Origin: Hydrogenophaga sp. Root209
GTDB lineage: Bacteria > Pseudomonadota > Gammaproteobacteria > Burkholderiales > Burkholderiaceae_C
Direction: 5' to 3'
Assembly (NCBI RefSeq): GCF_001428625.1
Contig: NZ_LMIE01000030.1
Location: 79,400 to 143,399, forward strand
Length of the DNA: 64,000 nucleotides
The translations under genes were made by a program, and so were the position numbers. Within the stretch, counting starts at the first letter, position 1; every line of letters starts with the position of its first letter. The notes under the pieces are model-generated. The model saw nothing but the letters and a program-made list of their open reading frames with translations. It made no database searches and had not been told where the DNA came from. Positions 1 through 7,927 of the stretch are shown in pieces.

Positions 1-132
1 GGCGATGTGGCCGTGGTGGGCGCCGGCCCGGCCGGGCTGGCAACAGCCGTCCATGCAGCGTCCGAAGGCTTGCGCGTGGTGGTGGACTGCCGCGCTTACG
101 GTGGCCAGGCCGGCGCCAGTGCGCGCACTACG
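1..132 (+). pseudogene. truncated thioredoxin-reductase-like FAD protein (remnant)
   Basis: Reading from base 1 gives a Rossmann-type dinucleotide-binding start ([13 protein letters not shown]) followed by [20 protein letters not shown], typical of the second half of proteins related to thioredoxin reductase. In that family the GGQAG..SR stretch continues into an IENYLGFP-like segment and a CxxC or NADP domain. Here the similarity ends at about base 132 and the frame runs into unrelated sequence. The 5' part lies outside the window. The fragment abuts the 3' end of the GNAT gene on the other strand. The likely explanation is a deletion or rearrangement that removed the C-terminal part. Bases 133-200 show nothing recognisable. 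Confidence 0.6.
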
Positions 133-200
133 ATCCGCCGGAACTGTGCAAATAACAGCTCTTCCGCGATGCACGAAGGGATGCGCGTGACCCGGAACGC

Positions 201-704
201 TCAGGTCAGTTGGCAGCTGACCCGCTCCACGCCCCGGTCGGGCGGCTCATCGAAACCCGCCTCCAGTCCGTGCTTGCGCATGAAGGCCAGCATCCGCACA
301 TTGACGTCGAGCACGTCGCCGTAGAGGTGGCGCAAGCCTGCATCGCGCGCGCCAACCATGATGGTGTTCATCAGCCGGCTCGCCACCCCGGAGCCCTGCC
401 ACCCATCCAGCACGCTCAGGGCCAGCTCGGCGCTGCCGCGCTCGGGGTCGACGACGAACCAACCCGCCTCCCCGATGATTTCCTCGCCGTCAGGACCCCA
501 GATGCAGGCCACCCAGGCCGCATGGCGGATGCCGTCGGCATTGACCAGATACGCAATCAACTTGGGCGAGGCGCCGTTCACGCTCCCATGGAAGCGATTT
601 CGCCGCGACGGTCCGCTCAACCCCAGCACAAAGCCTTGCATGGTTTGTGCGTCCTCCATTCGCACACGGCGGACGAAGACAGTGAGTCGCGCTGTTGGCG
701 TCAC
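201..704 (-). CDS. GNAT family N-acetyltransferase
   Basis: A 167-residue single-domain protein with the GNAT fold. The acetyl-CoA pyrophosphate-binding motif A is visible as [13 protein letters not shown] (about residues 98-110), preceded by the usual beta strand (SAELALSVL) and followed by [21 protein letters not shown]. It would transfer an acetyl group to an unknown amine; the substrate cannot be told from sequence. The start is a GTG whose bases overlap the TGA of the upstream receiver-phosphatase gene (GTGA at 701-704), so translation is probably coupled. It is the last gene of the signalling operon that begins at 6707, so it may be an output enzyme or protein acetylase of that pathway (inference). 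Confidence 0.85.
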   Translation of the reverse strand: MTPTARLTVFVRRVRMEDAQTMQGFVLGLSGPSRRNRFHGSVNGASPKLIAYLVNADGIRHAAWVACIWGPDGEEIIGEAGWFVVDPERGSAELALSVLDGWQGSGVASRLMNTIMVGARDAGLRHLYGDVLDVNVRMLAFMRKHGLEAGFDEPPDRGVERVSCQLT

Positions 705-1864
705 GGTTGAACACCTCTTGGGGATTCACGTGTCAGACAGAACAAGGTCACGTCGTCATGCGGTTCGAATGCGCCCACATGGGCAGCCAGCTGCGTTCGC
801 ATGCTCTCGACCATGGCCTGCGCCGAGCCCGCATGACGGGCAAACGCATGCCCGAGTGCCTCTTCACCAAAAGGCCCCGACACGCCCAGCGCTTCGGTCA
901 CCCCATCGGTGTACAGGAGCAGCCTGGCGCCTGGCTGCACCGTCAAGGTCTGCACTTCAAAGCTCTTGCCGGCCATCAACCCGACCGCCGGCCCGGTGAC
1001 GCCGAGCCGGGTCAAGGCGCCGCCGCCCGCCTGCTGGACAAACGGCGCTTCATGGCCCGCGTTGAGGTAGTGCACGCGCCCGCTGTCCGGCTCCAGAAGC
1101 GCGAAGAACACCGTGGCAAACATGTTCTCGTGCCCGTGCACGGTGGCGATGTAGTCGTTGACGAAAGCGACGCTGCGCTTGAGTGTCGCGCGGGGTGTCT
1201 CGCCCTGCGTCGCCTGGCAGGCCATCGCGCGCAACAGCGTGCGAAACAGCGCCATGTAGAGCGCCGCCCCCACGCCCTTGTCGCACACGTCCGCGACCAC
1301 GAAAGCAAGCGCACCTCCCGGCAGTGAGTAAGCATCGTAGAAGTCGCCGCCGACCTGTCGGGCGGGCGTACAACAGGCCCCCAGCGACCATCCCGCCAGG
1401 CTCGGCAGTTCCCCGGGCAGGAAGCCTTGCTGGATCCGCTGGCCGATCTGCAATTCGCGCGAGAGCGCCCGCAGCAACTGGCTCTTTTGATCCTGCAGAC
1501 GTTTTTTTGCCAGCGATGATTCGACGCGTGCCTGCAGTACCACGGGGTTGAAGGGCTTGGGCAGGTAGTCGTCGGCCCCCAGCTCCAGGCAACGCACGAC
1601 GCTTTCGCTCTCGTCGATGGCCGAGACCATCACCACGGGCAGTTGCGCCGACAGCGGGTCGGCCCGGATGCGCCGCAGGGTTTCGTAGCCGTCCATTTCG
1701 GGCATGGTGATGTCCAGCAGCACCAGGTCCCAGTCCTGCTGACTCAGCTTGTCGAGTGCATCGCGTCCATTGACGGCGACGCCAGCCTCGTGGCCGAGCC
1801 GCTGCACGCGGCGCGCCAGCAGGTCGCGGTTGAGCTCGAGGTCGTCGACCACCAGGATGCGCAT
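701..1864 (-). CDS. response regulator with PP2C (SpoIIE/RsbU-type) serine phosphatase domain
   Basis: A 387-residue two-domain protein. Residues 1-120 form a receiver domain with acidic pocket VVDD, phospho-acceptor Asp51 (LLDITMPEMDG) and conserved Lys in YLPKPF. After a linker helix, residues about 160-380 form a PP2C-like SpoIIE domain with the metal-binding motifs VGGDFYD, ADVCDKGVGAAL and the closing HDDVTLFCL. In the RsbU/HsbR family, receiver phosphorylation controls dephosphorylation of a STAS antagonist; the STAS gene of this operon is the obvious substrate. An in-frame ATG lies 42 bases upstream (1906), but the ATG at 1864 has GGAG six bases before it and starts exactly at the receiver fold. 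The gap from the patatin stop is 72 bases with this start. Confidence 0.9.
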   Translation of the reverse strand: MRILVVDDLELNRDLLARRVQRLGHEAGVAVNGRDALDKLSQQDWDLVLLDITMPEMDGYETLRRIRADPLSAQLPVVMVSAIDESESVVRCLELGADDYLPKPFNPVVLQARVESSLAKKRLQDQKSQLLRALSRELQIGQRIQQGFLPGELPSLAGWSLGACCTPARQVGGDFYDAYSLPGGALAFVVADVCDKGVGAALYMALFRTLLRAMACQATQGETPRATLKRSVAFVNDYIATVHGHENMFATVFFALLEPDSGRVHYLNAGHEAPFVQQAGGGALTRLGVTGPAVGLMAGKSFEVQTLTVQPGARLLLYTDGVTEALGVSGPFGEEALGHAFARHAGSAQAMVESMRTQLAAHVGAFEPHDDVTLFCLTRESPRGVQP

Positions 1865-1936
1865 CGGGCGCTCCAGTTGGTCATTGGGCGGCGGACGGGG
1901 CTTCATGCGGACACCGGATTGAAGCCTTCCGCGCCT

Positions 1937-2824
1937 TCACGCCGTGGCGGGTTCAAGGCGCTCGCGCTCTGAATTCAGCAGCGCATGAAGGTAGGGCAGT
2001 TGCTGCAAGGCGGCTTGCTCGCCTTCTTCGATGATGTAGGGCACCTTGGCGGTGTCGAACAGGCCCACACGCTGCTTGAACTGCGGCAGGATCAGGATCA
2101 TCTCGGAGTGGTGCGCCGCGCTCTGGAATGCCAGGCGCGCCTTGAGCAGGTTGTTCGCAAGGATCGCGCTGAGCTGGCTCGCAAAGCGCCCTGCACTGCG
2201 GATGTTGTCCTGGTACGGACTCTCGAAGCCCACCGCGACGATCACCCGGCTGCCGTTCTTCATGGCCACGCTGACGGGCAGCGGGTCGGCCAGATAGCCA
2301 TCGACCAGAAGCCGGCCGTCCCTCTTCACGGGCGGGAACACCAGGGGCAAGGACACGCTGGCGCGAATCGCATCGACCAGGTCGCCGCGGGTGATGTCGA
2401 CCAGTTCGCCATTCTGGAAGTCGGTGGCCGTGATGTGGAGCGGAATCGGCGTGTCCTCGATGCGCTGTGCTCCGAAGACGTCGCGAAAGGCCGCGAGCAT
2501 CGGGCGGTCGTCACGCAAACCAAAACTCTCCGGCTTGAAACCGAAGAGCCGAGGTGCCAGCAGACGCAGGAACCCCATGTTGTTTCGCCTGGAGGTCAGC
2601 TTGCGGGTCCAGGTGCGCTGGGTGATCTCCGTCATCCTGGGGGCATCGAAGCCCATGGCCACCGCGGCCGCGAACAGGGCCCCACCGCTGCAACCGACCA
2701 CGCGGTCGATGCCGATGCCCGAGTCGGAAAGGGCCTTGACCACCCCGATGGCGGCGGCGCACTTGACGCTGCCCGAGCCGATCACCAGCGTGACCGCAGG
2801 ACCCTCAACCGGCGCGCGTTTCAT
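1937..2824 (-). CDS. patatin-like phospholipase
   Basis: A 295-residue patatin-fold serine hydrolase. It shows an oxyanion-type glycine loop near residue 16 (GSGSVKCAAAIGVV), the nucleophile elbow GCSGG with Ser46, the family ASVSLPLVFPP segment (about 155-165) and the catalytic Asp175 in LLVDGYLADP; the usual DGG/DGA is DGY here. These form the Ser-Asp dyad of patatins, which hydrolyse acyl groups from membrane lipids. No signal peptide or membrane span is seen, so it should be cytoplasmic or peripheral. The ATG overlaps the STAS stop codon (ATGA at 2821-2824), so it is translationally coupled to an anti-sigma-antagonist-like gene. Its place inside a partner-switching operon suggests that lipase activity is an output; that is inference. 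Confidence 0.9.
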   Translation of the reverse strand: MKRAPVEGPAVTLVIGSGSVKCAAAIGVVKALSDSGIGIDRVVGCSGGALFAAAVAMGFDAPRMTEITQRTWTRKLTSRRNNMGFLRLLAPRLFGFKPESFGLRDDRPMLAAFRDVFGAQRIEDTPIPLHITATDFQNGELVDITRGDLVDAIRASVSLPLVFPPVKRDGRLLVDGYLADPLPVSVAMKNGSRVIVAVGFESPYQDNIRSAGRFASQLSAILANNLLKARLAFQSAAHHSEMILILPQFKQRVGLFDTAKVPYIIEEGEQAALQQLPYLHALLNSERERLEPATA

Positions 2825-3165
2825 GCGGCCTCCGTGAAGCTCTCGACCGCGTGGTGCACGTCGGGGAAGATGTTGAGAATGCTGGTAAAACCGGCGATCT
2901 CGAGCACCCGGTGCACCTGAGGCTGCACCGCGGCCATGCGCAGATCGCCGCCGGCAAGGCGGCAGCTCTTGACCGTGCCCAGCAAGGACCGCAAGCCGGC
3001 GCTGCTGGTGTAGTTCACCCGCGAAAAATCGGCCACCAGACGCACATGGCTCAGCGAGATCGACTCCGCAAAGCGTTGGGTCAGGTGTTCGACGTTGAGG
3101 CTGTCTATGCTGCCAGTGATGGCCACGACGAAGACTGTGTCGTGTTGTGTGATGTCGATCTGCAA
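2821..3165 (-). CDS. STAS-domain anti-anti-sigma factor-like protein (RsbV/SpoIIAA type)
   Basis: A 114-residue stand-alone STAS domain. The segment NYTSSAGLRSLL aligns with the phospho-acceptor loop of SpoIIAA/RsbV and makes Ser55 the likely phosphorylated residue. Such proteins are phosphorylated by an RsbW-like kinase and dephosphorylated by a PP2C phosphatase, switching partners in the process. Both partners are encoded in the same operon: the ATPase immediately upstream (15-base gap) and the receiver-PP2C protein two genes downstream. The start is a TTG preceded by GGAGA about six bases upstream. The 3' end overlaps the patatin ATG. No sigma factor gene lies nearby, so the final target is unknown. 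Confidence 0.88.
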   Translation of the reverse strand: MQIDITQHDTVFVVAITGSIDSLNVEHLTQRFAESISLSHVRLVADFSRVNYTSSAGLRSLLGTVKSCRLAGGDLRMAAVQPQVHRVLEIAGFTSILNIFPDVHHAVESFTEAA

Positions 3166-3180
3166 GGCGTTCTCCAGGGG

Positions 3181-3618
3181 TCAATGGGATGCGGGCGGCA
3201 CGAGGAATTTTTCAATGGTGAAGACGTTGCCGCGCAGTGGGTGGCGGTGGTAGTGCTGGCGGTCGGACAATTGACGGATGAGATGCACGCCCAAGCCCCC
3301 CTGCGCGCGTGCCTCGACTGCAGCGCTGGCGTCCACGGGTGCCAGCGACAACGGGTCGAAGGGTTTGCCCTGGTCTTCCAGCGTCAGCACGATGCGGCGT
3401 GGACCGTCCTGGTGCACGATCGCCGCCGCCAGCGTCAGCGGACCGGCCTGCCCTGCGGGATAGGCGTGGTGCATGACGTTGACACAGGCTTCCTCGACGA
3501 TGAGTCGAAGGTCGTGGCAGGTCGCGCCATCGATCTGCTCGCGCTCACACAGGCCGTCGACCAGGGACATCAGCGCCGGCAGGTTGGCGAGCTCGGCAGT
3601 GCACGCGATGCGGTTCAT
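3181..3618 (-). CDS. RsbW-like anti-sigma factor / serine kinase (HATPase_c)
   Basis: A 145-residue GHKL ATPase. The N box is EEACVNVMHHAYP (about residues 42-54), the G1 box LEDQGKPFDP and the G2 box GGLGVHLIRQL. There is no histidine phospho-acceptor domain, which fits the RsbW/SpoIIAB class that phosphorylates STAS proteins on serine and sequesters a partner. The ATG overlaps the stop of the preceding histidine kinase (ATGA at 3615-3618). It is followed at once by its likely substrate, the STAS gene. It would be the central switch of the operon, controlling an unidentified partner protein. Confidence 0.87.
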   Translation of the reverse strand: MNRIACTAELANLPALMSLVDGLCEREQIDGATCHDLRLIVEEACVNVMHHAYPAGQAGPLTLAAAIVHQDGPRRIVLTLEDQGKPFDPLSLAPVDASAAVEARAQGGLGVHLIRQLSDRQHYHRHPLRGNVFTIEKFLVPPASH

Positions 3619-4961
3619 GCGAGGTGCTCCGGTGGCGCGACCGGCTGGGGCAGCCAGACGGTGAAGCACGAGCCCTGGCCGGGTGTGCTGCTCACCTCGA
3701 TGTCGCCACCCATCAACCTGCACAGGCGGCGGCTGATCGCCAAGCCCAGACCACTGCCGCCAAAGGCACGCGTGGTGCCCTCGTCGGCCTGCAGAAAGGG
3801 CTGAAACAGGTTGCCGATCGCCTCGGGGCTCAGGCCGATGCCGGTGTCTTCGACATCGAACCGCACCTCCAGCGCACCGGGTTGTCGCTCGCACGTGGAA
3901 ACGCGCAGCTTCACGGTCCCGCGGGACATGAACTTGGCCGCGTTGGACACCAAGGCGATCAGCACTTGCCGCAAGCGCAGTGCATCCGCAAGGACCAGCG
4001 ACAGGCCCGGCTGCACGTCGAGCTGCATGCGATTTCCGTTGGCGACCAGCATGGGCTGCACGGCGGCCTCGACGGACGACAGCAGGCCACGCAGGTCGCA
4101 GTCCTCGAGGTTGAGGTGGATCTTGTTCGCGTCCAGCCGGGTGAGGTCCAGCACGGCGTTGATCATCGACAGCAAATCGGTCGCAGCATGCTTGATGCGG
4201 CCCAGGTCGGCGCGGGCCTCGGAAGTCGTGCTGTCGGGCAGTTCTTCTTCGAGCAGCTCGGCGTAACCGATCACGGCGTTGAGTGGCGTTCGCAACTCAT
4301 GGCTCATGTTCGCCAGAAAGGCGCTCTTGGCCTTGTTGGCCTGCACGGCCTCCTTGCGTGCCTGTTCGAGGTGCACGGCCTGGGATTCGATCTCGCGATT
4401 GCGCTCTTCGAGTGCCGCACGCGTCTTCGCGGTGCGCAGCGATTCGGCATAAATCGCATGACCGAACAGCGACAGATAGAGCGCGGCGGCCACGGCCGAC
4501 AACGCGATGGTGAGCAACGAGGTGTCTGGACGGAATTCGAAGCCGGTCACCGCAGCGCCGGTCAGGATGCCGATCCCCATGGCCATCACGCCACGCACCG
4601 CGTGCCGCCCCCCGCCCGAACCGAGGTTCGAGGCATGCATCGCCCCCCCCAGGGCAACGATGATCCATGGGTTGAAGCCGGAGAGCCCGCCGTAGACGCC
4701 GATCAGGAACGAGTCGACCAGCAAGGCGCGCATCTCGCTGCGCTTGCTGTCGCTTGAGCGGCAACTCAGCCAGTAGGCGACATGCGGCCACGTCAGCATG
4801 ATCACCGCTGCCCACCACAGCGCCGCGGGCGGATGCATCGCAAAGACCGAGCCCAGCAACAACGCAGCGGCCAGATGGGCGCCGATGCGCACCGGGTAGT
4901 TCACCCGCACCCCGCCGTACAGGCGCCGCCGCAGCGTCGACACGCCAGTCAACGCCGTCAC
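3615..4961 (-). CDS. membrane sensor histidine kinase (second kinase of the operon)
   Basis: A 448-residue kinase. The N-terminal region (about residues 25-175) holds several hydrophobic spans and a LLVDSFLIGV motif resembling the MASE2 membrane sensor domain. A coiled coil (about 178-210) leads to the HisKA box [19 protein letters not shown] with His221, then a HATPase domain with the N box ([12 protein letters not shown]), G1 (VEDTGIGLSP) and G2 ([13 protein letters not shown]) motifs. There is no receiver domain on the protein; a separate receiver gene lies just upstream. The GTG start overlaps the receiver stop (GTGA at 4958-4961). A longer frame runs upstream inside the receiver gene but is not credible. 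It is a clear paralogue of the kinase at 5319-6707. Confidence 0.88.
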   Translation of the reverse strand: MTALTGVSTLRRRLYGGVRVNYPVRIGAHLAAALLLGSVFAMHPPAALWWAAVIMLTWPHVAYWLSCRSSDSKRSEMRALLVDSFLIGVYGGLSGFNPWIIVALGGAMHASNLGSGGGRHAVRGVMAMGIGILTGAAVTGFEFRPDTSLLTIALSAVAAALYLSLFGHAIYAESLRTAKTRAALEERNREIESQAVHLEQARKEAVQANKAKSAFLANMSHELRTPLNAVIGYAELLEEELPDSTTSEARADLGRIKHAATDLLSMINAVLDLTRLDANKIHLNLEDCDLRGLLSSVEAAVQPMLVANGNRMQLDVQPGLSLVLADALRLRQVLIALVSNAAKFMSRGTVKLRVSTCERQPGALEVRFDVEDTGIGLSPEAIGNLFQPFLQADEGTTRAFGGSGLGLAISRRLCRLMGGDIEVSSTPGQGSCFTVWLPQPVAPPEHLA

Positions 4962-5317
4962 AGCAGTCCCTCGATCTTTGCCAGCAACCTCTCGAGATCG
5001 ATCGGCTTGGTGTCGAAGTCGTCGCAACCTGCTTCCATCGCGCGCAGGCGGTCGCCCTCCATGGCATGCGCGGTGAGCGCGATCACGGGGATCTCGCGCA
5101 TGGCGATGTCCGCCTTCAGGCGACGCGTGGCCTCCCAACCGTCCATGATCGGCAGGCTCAAGTCCATCAAGATCAGATCTGGCCGTGCGCTCTCCGCCAG
5201 GCGCAGGGCGTCCGGTCCGTCGAAGGCCATCACCACCTCGAAGCCACGCCGCAGCAGCCGCCGCGACAACATGTCCCGGTTGAGTTCGTTGTCCTCGACC
5301 AGCAGGATCTTTGGCAT
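4958..5317 (-). CDS. single-domain response regulator (CheY-like)
   Basis: A 119-residue receiver with acidic pocket VEDN (residues 7-10), phospho-acceptor Asp52 (LMDLSLPIMDG), switch region ALTAH and Lys104 in FDTKPID. No output domain follows. It sits between two histidine kinases: one base after the stop of the first, and overlapping the start of the second. In this arrangement it probably relays phosphate between the kinases or acts as a phosphate sink or adaptor for the receiver-PP2C protein at the end of the operon (inference). The ATG is at 5317. Confidence 0.9.
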   Translation of the reverse strand: MPKILLVEDNELNRDMLSRRLLRRGFEVVMAFDGPDALRLAESARPDLILMDLSLPIMDGWEATRRLKADIAMREIPVIALTAHAMEGDRLRAMEAGCDDFDTKPIDLERLLAKIEGLL

Positions 5318-5318
5318 G

Positions 5319-6707
5319 TCAGTCCGCGTCGGTGCTTTCGACGACCGGCATCTTCATGAGCACCACTGCACGGAACAGGCTGCCCTCAGCGAGCGCACTG
5401 GTGGCCGTCACGTCGCCGCCCAGCAGGCGACACAGGCGCCGGCTGATGGCCAATCCCAGGCCCGTGCCGCCGTACTTTCGCGTGGTTTCGGCGTCAGCCT
5501 GCACGAAGGGCTGGAACAGCCGGTCCAACTGCGAAGGCGTCATGCCGATACCCGTGTCGCGGACCTCGAACGCCAGAATGGGTCGGCCACGCGTGTCGGC
5601 CTCGCCTGCTGCGGTGATCGAGATGCGACCGTCGCTGGTGAATTTGGCCGCGTTCGACACCAGGTTGATCAGCACCTGTCGCAGCTTGGTCAAGTCGGAC
5701 TGCATCGAACCCAATTCCGGCGCGCAGTGCACCTCCAGCTTGTTGCGGTTGACGGCAAGCAGCGGCTGGGTAGTCGAAACCACCTGGTCCAGAAGCTCGG
5801 CCAACTGGAAGGACTCGATGTGCAATTCGATCTTGCCTGCTTCGATCTTTGAAAGATCCAGCACGTCGTTGATCATTTGCAGCAGATGCCGCGCAGCACC
5901 CTTGATGTGACCCAGATCGACCAGCGAGCTGCTGAGCGCCTCGCGATCCGCGAAGTCTTCTTCCAGCATCTCGGTGTAGCCGATCACGGCATTGAGCGGC
6001 GTGCGCAGCTCATGGCTCATGTTGGCCAGGAAGGTGCTTTTGGTGAGGTTGGCCGCTTCGGCCTGCTCACGGGCCCGCTCGGCAATTTCGCGGGCCTGTT
6101 CGAGGTGCGCCTTCTGTTGCTCGATGACCAGGTTGCGCGCGTGAACCTCCCGTTTCGCGCCAATGGCGTGCCGCGTCTGAAAATGAGACGCCAGCCCGAA
6201 CGCGGCCGTGTAGGTGATGACGGCCAGTGCGGTCATCGCGTGCGCGAACATCGGCACCGGCAACACGTTGAAACCGGTGCTCAGTCCCGCAACCAGGACC
6301 CCGAACGCGAAGCAGCCGGCACCCATCACGCCCAGGCGCAGCCCGCCGATGCTCAGGTTGGCGGCGTTGACGGCGGTGAACGCCACCACTCCAATCCACA
6401 GATCGAGGCCCGTCAGCAAGGTGAACACGCCCATCAGGAAGCTGTCGACCAGCAGGTTCCGCTGTTCGGCGGCCTTGCTGTCGCGCGCCCGGCTTGCCAC
6501 CAGATAGGCCAGATGCGGCCACAGCAAGGCAACGCTGCAGATCAGCACCAGGATGCCGACAGGCATGGGCCGCAGTTGCAACACCGAGATCGCTGCGGCG
6601 GCAAAGAACCCGTGTCCACCCACGCGCAGACCGTAGTCCAGGCGCACAGTCGGGTGGACCCGTCGCGGCGACTCCAGAGATGGCAGATCTTGTGTGGCGG
6701 TATTCAA
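5319..6707 (-). CDS. membrane sensor histidine kinase (first gene of the signalling operon)
   Basis: A 462-residue kinase with the same plan as the one at 3615-4961: N-terminal multi-span region (about residues 30-175) with a MASE2-like [11 protein letters not shown] motif, coiled coil (about 185-222), HisKA with His232 in [19 protein letters not shown], and HATPase with [19 protein letters not shown] and [13 protein letters not shown]. The first start codon in the frame is a TTG at 6707; no ATG exists before the first membrane span, so the start is only moderately certain. The upstream region carries a sigma70-like promoter with a palindrome over its -10 (see 6789-6816). As first gene, its promoter would drive all eight genes to 201. 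Confidence 0.88.
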   Translation of the reverse strand: MNTATQDLPSLESPRRVHPTVRLDYGLRVGGHGFFAAAAISVLQLRPMPVGILVLICSVALLWPHLAYLVASRARDSKAAEQRNLLVDSFLMGVFTLLTGLDLWIGVVAFTAVNAANLSIGGLRLGVMGAGCFAFGVLVAGLSTGFNVLPVPMFAHAMTALAVITYTAAFGLASHFQTRHAIGAKREVHARNLVIEQQKAHLEQAREIAERAREQAEAANLTKSTFLANMSHELRTPLNAVIGYTEMLEEDFADREALSSSLVDLGHIKGAARHLLQMINDVLDLSKIEAGKIELHIESFQLAELLDQVVSTTQPLLAVNRNKLEVHCAPELGSMQSDLTKLRQVLINLVSNAAKFTSDGRISITAAGEADTRGRPILAFEVRDTGIGMTPSQLDRLFQPFVQADAETTRKYGGTGLGLAISRRLCRLLGGDVTATSALAEGSLFRAVVLMKMPVVESTDAD

Positions 6708-6788
6708 GGAACGTCTCTCTGCAAATGCAGGTGATGCTGGCGGTTACACCCGGACGCTCTGCCGCCCAGCACCTATGAAGTGCGTATC

Positions 6789-6816
6789 ATAATACGTATT
6801 ACATCAGGAAATTCAA
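6789..6816 (-). promoter_or_regulatory. putative sigma70 promoter of the signalling operon
   Basis: On the minus strand TTGAAT (6811-6816) and TATTAT (6789-6794) are separated by 16 bases. They match the -35 consensus at four and the -10 consensus at five of six positions. They point at the kinase start at 6707, leaving a leader of about 75 bases. The -10 lies inside the palindrome 6790-6801. This is a pattern match, not a mapped start. Confidence 0.45.
6790..6801. promoter_or_regulatory. palindromic LacI-type operator candidate upstream of the signalling operon
   Basis: TAATACGTATTA is a perfect 12-base palindrome with a central CG, as in many LacI-family operators. It closely resembles TGATACGCATTA at 7928-7939 in front of the lacI-family gene; both fit TRATACGYATTA. 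A further TGCGTATCA directly precedes it (6781-6789). It overlaps the -10 of the putative promoter for the kinase operon. Confidence 0.5.
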
Positions 6817-6872
6817 CTTGTTACCGGGGCATCGCGAATCGCAGCGGCAGTCCGGAACCGGCCCGACAACGA

Positions 6873-7817
6873 CTACAGGGGCTCGACGTGCGCGGCCTTC
6901 GCCAACGCCTCCAGCTTCACGGTGTCTGCGGCGTAGAAGCGCGCAGCCTCAACCAGTGACATCCGGGACGGCACGGCCCCACCAGCGGCATCAATGGCAT
7001 GGCGCACGTCCGCATCGCCCAGCGCGTCTGCGACGACCTCGTGCAACTGCACGCTGATGCTTTCGCTCATCGCGGCGGGCACCAGCAGGCCGACCCAGAT
7101 GCTCGGGCGACCGAAGGCAGGCGCCGATCTGCTTTCGTCGAAGGTCGCGGCGGCGGGAAACCGCTTGAGCCGCTGCGCAGACGAGACGCCCAGCACCTTC
7201 ATCCGTCCGCCGGCGATCATGCTTCCCAGCAGTGCGTCCACGGGCAGCATCGTGAAGTCGATGATGCCGCGCTGAAGGTCGATCAACATGGGCATGCCGC
7301 CGCGGTAGGGCACGTGCGTGGCCTGCATGCCTGTGGTGGACAGCAGCATCTCCGTGACGAGGTGGAACAACGAGCCCTGCCCTGTGCTGCCATAGCTCAG
7401 GGGCCTGTCGCCTCTCTTGCGCGCCAGCGCAACGAGTTCGTCCAGGTTGTTCGCGGGCAAGTCGCTGCGCGCGTACAGCGCCAACGGCGAATCGTTGACC
7501 AGGCCCAGCAGGCGGAAGTCCTTGGGTTTGTATCGGACAGCGCGCAAGGTGAGCGGTGCGAGCACGGTCTCTGAAGGAGATCCGACAAAGAGCGTGGAGC
7601 CGTCGGGCTCGGCCGCCAGCAAGCGGGTGGCGGCGATGGAGCCGCTCGCTCCGGTGACGTTCTCCACCACCACGACACGCCCAAGTCTCCGGCCCAGCGC
7701 CGGCGCCACGGCGCGCGCGAAGATATCCGTCACGCCGCCAGCGGGTTGCGCCACCAGGATGGTTAGATGGCCAGTGCGGGTCTGGGCGCGGAGGCGAGGG
7801 GCGACAGCGGCGCCCAC
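6873..7817 (-). CDS. Bug/TctC-family solute-binding protein
   Basis: At least 314 residues, matching the periplasmic tripartite-tricarboxylate receptors of Burkholderiales (Bug proteins), which capture small carboxylates. Family features include LVAQPAGGVTDIFARAVAP near the N terminus, GASGSIAATRLLAAEPDG, YGSTGQGSLFHL and THVPYRGG. The first conventional start codon is the GTG at 7817, used here, but it lacks a ribosome site and would cut off the export signal. Upstream in frame, codons from ATC at 7851-7853 encode INLSRRAFTLSGVGAAVAP, a twin-arginine-like leader, with AGAGGA seven bases before the ATC. The true start may be this rare ATC, or the ATG was lost by mutation. No TctA/TctB membrane genes are nearby. 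It is divergent from the LacI regulator, which probably controls it. Confidence 0.85.
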   Translation of the reverse strand: MGAAVAPRLRAQTRTGHLTILVAQPAGGVTDIFARAVAPALGRRLGRVVVVENVTGASGSIAATRLLAAEPDGSTLFVGSPSETVLAPLTLRAVRYKPKDFRLLGLVNDSPLALYARSDLPANNLDELVALARKRGDRPLSYGSTGQGSLFHLVTEMLLSTTGMQATHVPYRGGMPMLIDLQRGIIDFTMLPVDALLGSMIAGGRMKVLGVSSAQRLKRFPAAATFDESRSAPAFGRPSIWVGLLVPAAMSESISVQLHEVVADALGDADVRHAIDAAGGAVPSRMSLVEAARFYAADTVKLEALAKAAHVEPL

Positions 7818-7927
7818 GCCCGACAGGGTGAATGCGCGACGTGAGAGGTTGATGGCGGAATCCTCTGTTCGGGGCTCATCCGGACGACGCCCCCTCTCTC
7901 AGCAATCAGACAGGGAGTGCAAAATGG

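Noticed and set aside
3619-3894. N-terminal extension of the RsbW-like ATPase
   Set aside because: The upstream codons overlap the histidine kinase gene in another frame. The ATG at 3618 overlaps the kinase stop in the pattern used elsewhere in this operon and fits the domain boundary.
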